Source: Gemmatimonadota bacterium (GTDB lineage Bacteria; Gemmatimonadota; Gemmatimonadetes; Longimicrobiales; Gaopeijiaceae). From it: DNA of 18,827 bases. How positions within the stretch are numbered: position 1 is the stretch's first letter; the number at the start of each line of letters is the position of its first letter. Shown piece after piece: positions 14,341 to 18,827 of this stretch. The stretch lies in NCBI GenBank assembly GCA_030618065.1, contig JAUXEE010000010.1, positions 1 through 18,827 of the forward strand, read 5' to 3'. The notes beneath the pieces were generated by a model. That model did no database searches and had not been told where the DNA came from. It worked only from the letters and a program-made list of their open reading frames with translations. A program made the position numbers and the translations under genes.

Positions 14341-15708
14341 TTGAAAGAGCAAGAATCTCTTCCGCGTCGCATCTTGCGCTCGGTTTTCCGAGGGCCGGTT
14401 TTGCCCAAGGACGACCGGGAACGAAAGTGGGTCACCTTCAACCACTTCATTCTCCACTTCCGGCCGGTTCGGGTACCGGCCAAGACGCTCTCGTACACCC
14501 ACACTTTCGGCCTTGGGGGCATGTCGCTGGTGTTGGTTCTCCTCCTGGTGGGGACCGGAGTGCTCCTCATGTTCGCCTACGAACCGGCTCCTGGAGACGC
14601 CTACGATTCGGTCCTGCGTCTCCAGGAGAACGTGACGTTCGGGAAGTTCGTGCGGGGCGTGCATCACTGGAGCGCCAACCTCCTTATCGTGGTGATGGTC
14701 CTTCACCTTTTCAGGGTGGTCTTCACCGGCGCCTTTCACCCGCCCCGCCAGTTCAACTGGGTAATCGGACTGGGGCTGTTGGCCTGCGTCCTGGCCTCGA
14801 ACTTCACCGGATACCTGCTCCCCTGGGATCAACTCTCCTACTGGGCAATCACCATCTCCACGGGGATGCTCGGATACGTCCCCTGGGGGGGAGGGTGGCT
14901 CCAGGCCGCAGTAAGGGGGGGTAACGAGATCGGGCGGGCGACCCTCATCACCTTCTACACCCTCCACACGACCGTCGTCCCGGTCCTCATCTTTGTCCTC
15001 ATGGGCTTTCACTTCTGGCGGGTCCGGAGGGCCAGGGGGGTCGTGGTCCCGCGGGCACCCGGCGAAGCCGTCGATGAGCGACCGGAGAAGGTTCTGGGCC
15101 TGCCCTTCCTCTTCATGAAGGAGTTCGTGGTAGCCCTCATTCTGGTGGCATCGGTCTTTCTCTTTTCCGCCCTCGTGGCCGCACCCCTGGGTGAAGCGGC
15201 GAATGCCGGAATGAGCCCCAATCCTGCGAAGGCTCCGTGGTACTTTATGGGATTCCAGGAACTCCTTTTGCACTTCCATCCTGTGTTCGCGGTGGTCCTA
15301 CTTCCTCTGGCCGGAGCGGTTGGGTTGGCGATGATCGCCTATCTGGGCTATGGAGAGGATCCCTCCGGGATCTGGTTCGTGTCGCGTCGAGGACGGGCCC
15401 TTGCCAGGGCTGCAGCGGGGGTGGCCCTGGTGCTGACTCCGATCTTGGTGATGGCGGATGAGTGGCTACTGGACCTCGCAGGAATGGCTCCGGGACTCCC
15501 ACCCATTCTCCGCGACGGTGTGGTACCGGTAGGGGCGCTGGGGCTGGCCTTCTGGGCCGGATACCGCTGGGTGAGGACGAGGAAATCCGCGACCCGAGCC
15601 GAGGCTGTTCAGACGGCCTTCGTATTCTTCGCCGTGGCGTTTTTGGTGTTGACCGCAATAGGTGTATGGTTTCGGGGCCCCGGAATGGCCTTGGGCTGGG
15701 CCGGTTAA
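14341..15708 (+). CDS. Cytochrome b of a Rieske/cytb (bc1/b6f-type) complex
   Basis: This is the membrane subunit of a quinol-oxidising Rieske/cytochrome b complex, 455 residues, with the N-terminal (b6-like) and C-terminal (subunit IV-like) parts in one chain. Helix B has R105-x-x-H108 and H122, and helix D has H209 and H224; these are the four haem b ligands. H209 and H224 are 15 apart, as in b6f-type proteins (14 in mitochondrial-type bc1). A quinol-site region reads NPAKAPWYFMGFQELL, an APWY variant of the PEWY loop. About nine membrane segments are visible, the first at residues 61-80. The start is TTG at 14341, because no ATG or GTG gives the N-terminal region that precedes the first helix and the Shine-Dalgarno is poor; the start is uncertain. 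It lies 25 bases after DUF481 and 27 bases before the Rieske gene. Confidence 0.92.
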   Translation: MKEQESLPRRILRSVFRGPVLPKDDRERKWVTFNHFILHFRPVRVPAKTLSYTHTFGLGGMSLVLVLLLVGTGVLLMFAYEPAPGDAYDSVLRLQENVTFGKFVRGVHHWSANLLIVVMVLHLFRVVFTGAFHPPRQFNWVIGLGLLACVLASNFTGYLLPWDQLSYWAITISTGMLGYVPWGGGWLQAAVRGGNEIGRATLITFYTLHTTVVPVLIFVLMGFHFWRVRRARGVVVPRAPGEAVDERPEKVLGLPFLFMKEFVVALILVASVFLFSALVAAPLGEAANAGMSPNPAKAPWYFMGFQELLLHFHPVFAVVLLPLAGAVGLAMIAYLGYGEDPSGIWFVSRRGRALARAAAGVALVLTPILVMADEWLLDLAGMAPGLPPILRDGVVPVGALGLAFWAGYRWVRTRKSATRAEAVQTAFVFFAVAFLVLTAIGVWFRGPGMALGWAG

Positions 15709-15735
15709 CCCATGGGGACTTATTGGGAGTGAAAC

Positions 15736-16260
15736 GTGGGTAGGAAACAACGGAAGCAGGAAGAGGAAGCAGCTGATCCGGTGGAGACTTCTCCGTCCCG
15801 CAGGGCCTTCCTATGGAAAGCCTGGATCGGCTTGGCAGCCGTAGCGGTAGCCGAAGTGGTATGGGTCGCATTGGGCTTCCTCCGCCCCCGAAGACCCCTG
15901 GAGGAAGAAGAGGCCGCCGTCGTAACCGCCGGACCGGTGGACGCCTTTTCACCCGACTCCGTCACCGCTTTTCCTCAAGGGAAGTTCTATCTGGCTCGGC
16001 TCGAAGACGGCGGGTTCCTGGCCGTGTCCCGGGAGTGCACCCACCTGGGTTGCACGGTCCCCTGGATCGAAGAGGATCACCGGTTTGTCTGTCCCTGCCA
16101 TTCATCCGCATTCGATATTCGGGGGGAAGTCATCAACCCACCGGCCCCCAGAGCGCTTGACCTGTTCGAGGTCAGAATCGAGAACCGGATTGTGAAGGTG
16201 AACACCGCGAACGTTGAGCGCCGTAGCGCCTTCAGCTCTGGGCAGGTGACGCGGCCGTGA
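15736..16260 (+). CDS. Rieske [2Fe-2S] iron-sulfur protein
   Basis: This 174-residue Rieske subunit takes electrons from quinol at the cytochrome b Qo site and passes them to a c-type cytochrome. The N-terminus has a twin-arginine motif, S21-R22-R23-A-F-L, followed by a hydrophobic anchor (about residues 29-49), as is usual for Tat-exported Rieske proteins. The cluster motifs are C101-T-H103-L-G-C106 and C119-P-C121-H122-S-S. C101, H103, C119 and H122 are the cluster ligands, and C106 with C121 forms the family disulfide. The start is GTG at 15736, with GGGAG six bases upstream. Its stop codon overlaps the GTG of the multihaem cytochrome gene (GTGA), so the two are probably translationally coupled. 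No residue essential to the family is missing. Confidence 0.94.
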   Translation: MGRKQRKQEEEAADPVETSPSRRAFLWKAWIGLAAVAVAEVVWVALGFLRPRRPLEEEEAAVVTAGPVDAFSPDSVTAFPQGKFYLARLEDGGFLAVSRECTHLGCTVPWIEEDHRFVCPCHSSAFDIRGEVINPPAPRALDLFEVRIENRIVKVNTANVERRSAFSSGQVTRP

Positions 16261-18587
16261 CCGACCCGACCCCGTCTCAGGCGGTTCCCACCGGGGAGCC
16301 CGCGACCAACGAGGCGACCCTCCGGCGTTGGCTCTCCGCCGGTGTCGGAGCCACGGCCGTCATCGTCCTCTCCTTCCCCATCTACCTGGTGAAGGAGCGA
16401 ATGATCGGGGGTCAGCCGATTTCCGCTGTCTCTACCGCCACCTTCGTCGGCAGAGACGAGTGCATCTCCTGCCATGAGACCGCATACCAGTCCTGGCTGG
16501 GATCCGACCATGACCTGGCCATGGATGTCGCCGACGAAGCCACGGTCCGGGGGGATTTCAACGACACGGAGTTCGAGAGGGCCGGTATCATGTCCAGGTT
16601 CTATCGCCGGGATGGGAGGTTTTTCGTTTTTACCGAAGGTTCCAGGGGGGAAATGGGGGAATTGGAGATCACCCATACCTTCGGCTGGGAGCCCCTGCAA
16701 CAGTATCTGATCCCCTTCTCCGGAGGCCGAATGCAGGCCCTTTCCATCGCCTGGGATACGGAGCGGGAGGAGTGGTTTTACCTATATCCGGGTCAGGACA
16801 TTCCCGCCGACGACTGGCTCCACTGGACCCGGAACGGACAGAACTGGAACGGCATGTGTGCAGAATGTCATTCCACGAATCTGATCAAGGCTTTCGACGC
16901 CGATACCGAGACCTACAACACTACCTGGTCGGAGATCGACGTCAGCTGCGAGGCCTGTCACGGGCCAGGATCCAGGCACGTGGAATGGGCCGAGATGCCG
17001 GAGATGGCCAGGCCGGTTGTGGTGAACTACGAGTTACCGATTCGAACCAGCGATATCACCAACCAGAAGTACGTGGAGCTTTGCGCCCCCTGCCATTCCC
17101 GTAGAACGGAGTTTGGAGACTACAACCACAGTCGAGAAGAACTCTTGGATAACGTCCTTCCAGCGGTGCTTCGGGAGGGCCTTTACCACGCCGATGGGCA
17201 GATCCAGGACGAGGTGTACGTCTACGGCTCCTTCGTTCAGAGCAAGATGTACCAGAACGATGTACGCTGTGGGGACTGCCATGACGCCCACAGCCTCCAG
17301 CTTCACTTCGAGGGGAATGAGCTCTGCGGCCAGTGCCACCGGGCTGACGTGTACGACAGCCACGACCATCACTTCCATCAGGAGGTCTACGAGGGCGCGC
17401 CCAGCGACGGGGCCCTTTGCGTGAAATGCCACATGGTAGAACAACCCTTTATGGTAATCGACTGGAGGGCCGATCACAGTCTCCGAGTCCCCCGGCCGGA
17501 CCTCTCCGCAGAGATCGGCACCCCCAACGCCTGCACCCAGAGTGGGTGCCACGATGATCGTCCTCTGTCGTGGTCCGTCGAGGCCTACCAGCGATGGTAC
17601 GGCCAGGCCCGGAAGCCCCATTACGGGCAGATCTTCGCTGCGGCCCGGAACGGGGAACCCGGGGCCCGGGATGAGCTCATCAAAATCGCCGGCGACCCTC
17701 TTTATCCGAACATCGCCCGGGCCACGGCATTGAGCCTCCTGGTCCAATATCCAGGTGAGGAGGCCACCGAGGCCTTCAACCTGGCGTTGATGGATGAGGA
17801 TGCACTGATTCGGTACACGGCCCTGTCCAACGTCTCGGCTCCCACCCCGGAACGTGTCGTGGAGTTGGTGTCACCCCTCCTTTTCGACCCGATCCGGGTA
17901 GTTCGAATGGAGGCATCCACCCGGCTTGCCGACGCTCCACCCCCGGCGCTCCAACCCTACCAATTGGAGGCCCTCGCCACCGGCCTCGACGAGTACCGGG
18001 AAGCGATGCAATCTTCCCTGGACTTCCCGGCACCGGCCCACAACATGGGGAATCTGAGCTCCCGGCTGGGGGATGCCGCAGAGGCCGAGAGGTACTACCG
18101 CATCGCCCTGGAGATCGATGACCTTTTCGTTCCGGCCAAGGTCAACCTGGCCCTCCTCCTCAACGTGACCGGACGGAATTCCGAGGCTGAACAGCTCTTG
18201 AGAGAAGCCCTGGAAGCCTACCCCGACCGGTCCGATGTGGCTTATAACCTGGGACTCCTTCTGGCGGAAATGGGCCGTATCGAGGAGGCTGTGGAGTTTC
18301 TGGGGCGGGCATCCGATGGCCAGCCGGACCGGGCCCGGGTTCATTACAACTACGGTTTGGCCTTGCAGGCCGTGGGCCGTCTGGACGATGCGGAGGCTGC
18401 TCTCCTCGAGGCCGTGGGTGTGGAACCCGAGAACCTCGACTTCCTCTTCGCCCTTGGCGACCACTACCTCCGGAGGGGTCAGCCGGCGAGGGCCTTGGAA
18501 ACGGCCGACCGCCTTCTCACTGCTGCCCCTGGACATCCACAGGGGCAACAGCTGAAGGCTGCCGCGGAACAGGCGCTCAGAAGATAG
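16257..18587 (+). CDS. Octahaem cytochrome c with HEAT-like and TPR repeats
   Basis: This 776-residue protein is membrane-anchored near residues 29-45 with its body outside the cytoplasm. Seven CXXCH motifs are visible: C69-H73, C201-H205, C231-H235, C276-H280, C338-H342, C357-H361 and C388-H392. An eighth, wider motif C426-TQSG-C431-H432 is CX4CH. The first motif, DECISCHETAYQSW followed by a spaced SDHDLAM, resembles the cytochrome c554-type domain. Residues about 477-560 look like HEAT repeats (NIARATALSLLVQ, ALIRYTALSNV, IRVVRMEASTRLAD). Residues about 594-770 form roughly five TPRs (for example AYNLGLLLAEMGRIEEAVEF). The start is GTG at 16257, with AGGTGA eight bases upstream. Being in line with cytochrome b and Rieske suggests it accepts electrons from the Rieske protein in place of cytochrome c1. 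That role is inferred, and the electron acceptor is unknown. Confidence 0.88.
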   Translation: MTDPTPSQAVPTGEPATNEATLRRWLSAGVGATAVIVLSFPIYLVKERMIGGQPISAVSTATFVGRDECISCHETAYQSWLGSDHDLAMDVADEATVRGDFNDTEFERAGIMSRFYRRDGRFFVFTEGSRGEMGELEITHTFGWEPLQQYLIPFSGGRMQALSIAWDTEREEWFYLYPGQDIPADDWLHWTRNGQNWNGMCAECHSTNLIKAFDADTETYNTTWSEIDVSCEACHGPGSRHVEWAEMPEMARPVVVNYELPIRTSDITNQKYVELCAPCHSRRTEFGDYNHSREELLDNVLPAVLREGLYHADGQIQDEVYVYGSFVQSKMYQNDVRCGDCHDAHSLQLHFEGNELCGQCHRADVYDSHDHHFHQEVYEGAPSDGALCVKCHMVEQPFMVIDWRADHSLRVPRPDLSAEIGTPNACTQSGCHDDRPLSWSVEAYQRWYGQARKPHYGQIFAAARNGEPGARDELIKIAGDPLYPNIARATALSLLVQYPGEEATEAFNLALMDEDALIRYTALSNVSAPTPERVVELVSPLLFDPIRVVRMEASTRLADAPPPALQPYQLEALATGLDEYREAMQSSLDFPAPAHNMGNLSSRLGDAAEAERYYRIALEIDDLFVPAKVNLALLLNVTGRNSEAEQLLREALEAYPDRSDVAYNLGLLLAEMGRIEEAVEFLGRASDGQPDRARVHYNYGLALQAVGRLDDAEAALLEAVGVEPENLDFLFALGDHYLRRGQPARALETADRLLTAAPGHPQGQQLKAAAEQALRR

Positions 18588-18598
18588 GGATAGGCGCT

Positions 18599-18827
18599 CT
18601 ACATCTCCCGAAACGAGTCCAGACGTTCTCGGAGCAGGTTCGCCCAATGCCGGAACAACCTGTTTGTGTCAGACCGGGTCATGGCGGTGTTCACCGAAGC
18701 CAAAGAAGAACTCGTGTCTCTGGTGGGATCCCGTCGGTCAGCTGCACGCGCCAGAATCTCACCGCTTTGCGAATCGTGGAGATCGAGTACCAAGGTTACC
18801 AATCCGTACGACCGGGTATAGACGTCC
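18599..18827 (-). CDS. 3' end of a minus-strand gene, possibly DUF3313-like (partial)
   Basis: The reading frame stays open to the window edge (DVYTRSYG then LVTLVLDLHDSQSGEILARA) and ends at a TAG at 18601-18599, so only the last 75 or so residues are seen. LDLHDSQSGEILARAADRR and the following WANLLRERLDSFREM resemble the C-terminus of DUF3313-type small envelope proteins or lipoproteins, in which a strand pair with DS-x-x-G-E is followed by a helix containing WA. This is recognition by pattern only. A TTG at 18802 is not the true start, because the match continues upstream of it. It converges with the multihaem cytochrome gene, with 11 bases between the two stops and no terminator between them. 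Confidence 0.5.
   Translation of the reverse strand, partial: DVYTRSYGLVTLVLDLHDSQSGEILARAADRRDPTRDTSSSLASVNTAMTRSDTNRLFRHWANLLRERLDSFREM

Noticed and set aside
13170..14570. Long minus-strand open frame of 466 codons opposite DUF481 and cytochrome b
   Set aside because: It is antisense to two well-supported genes, has no recognisable domains, and its composition (rich in Arg, Gly, Pro) is what GC-rich third positions produce. Other long minus-strand frames inside tamB (for example 3342-4220) and across its junction with the next gene (5157-6008) are rejected for the same reason.
18588..18598. A terminator between the multihaem cytochrome gene and the convergent partial gene
   Set aside because: Only 11 bases separate the stops and no hairpin with a T run is visible.

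Overview
The window is GC-rich DNA from a diderm (outer-membrane) bacterium. It carries several Omp85-type barrels, other beta-barrels with signal peptides, a TamB-like envelope protein and a Rieske/cytochrome b respiratory module with a large multihaem cytochrome c. The mixture resembles Gemmatimonadota or a related environmental lineage. That placement is an inference from gene content, not a measured classification. I see no transposase, integrase, CRISPR array, tRNA or rRNA.

Layout. (1) Positions 1-123 hold nothing I can support. Positions 124-517 (minus strand) contain a decayed Omp85 barrel relic, and 518-644 is the leader of the next gene. (2) Positions 645-10625 (plus strand) form an outer-membrane biogenesis block: a TamB-like protein of 1743 residues; an overlapping TamA/BamA-type protein with about three POTRA domains; a second, shorter Omp85 protein with one recognisable POTRA; and a DUF4136 protein. 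A bidirectional hairpin terminator lies at 10676-10716. (3) Positions 12049 to 10735 (minus strand) form a two-gene unit: a DUF4136 lipoprotein with a tract rich in Tyr, Trp, Gly and Pro, followed by a small outer-membrane beta-barrel. (4) Positions 12050-12318 are a divergent intergenic region with a 9-bp inverted repeat. (5) Positions 12319-14315 (plus) hold a homologue of bacterial pentameric ligand-gated ion channels (GLIC-like), tightly followed by a DUF481 outer-membrane protein. (6) Positions 14341-18587 (plus) encode a quinol-oxidising Rieske/cytochrome b complex: fused cytochrome b, a Tat-type Rieske protein, and an eight-haem cytochrome c with HEAT-like and TPR repeats where a cytochrome c1 would usually be. 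(7) At the right edge, the 3' end of a convergent minus-strand gene (possibly DUF3313-like) runs out of the window.

How the genes work together. The Tam/Omp85 block probably inserts or transports outer-membrane proteins or lipids. The bc-type module probably moves electrons from the quinol pool to periplasmic acceptors through the multihaem cytochrome.

The most striking observation is in the ion-channel gene. Compared by eye with GLIC, its extracellular domain, M1, first half of M2, end of M3 and M4 are all present and in frame. Roughly 33-36 residues covering the rest of M2, the M2-M3 loop and most of M3 are absent. The second notable point is the octahaem-TPR cytochrome translated directly from the Rieske stop codon.
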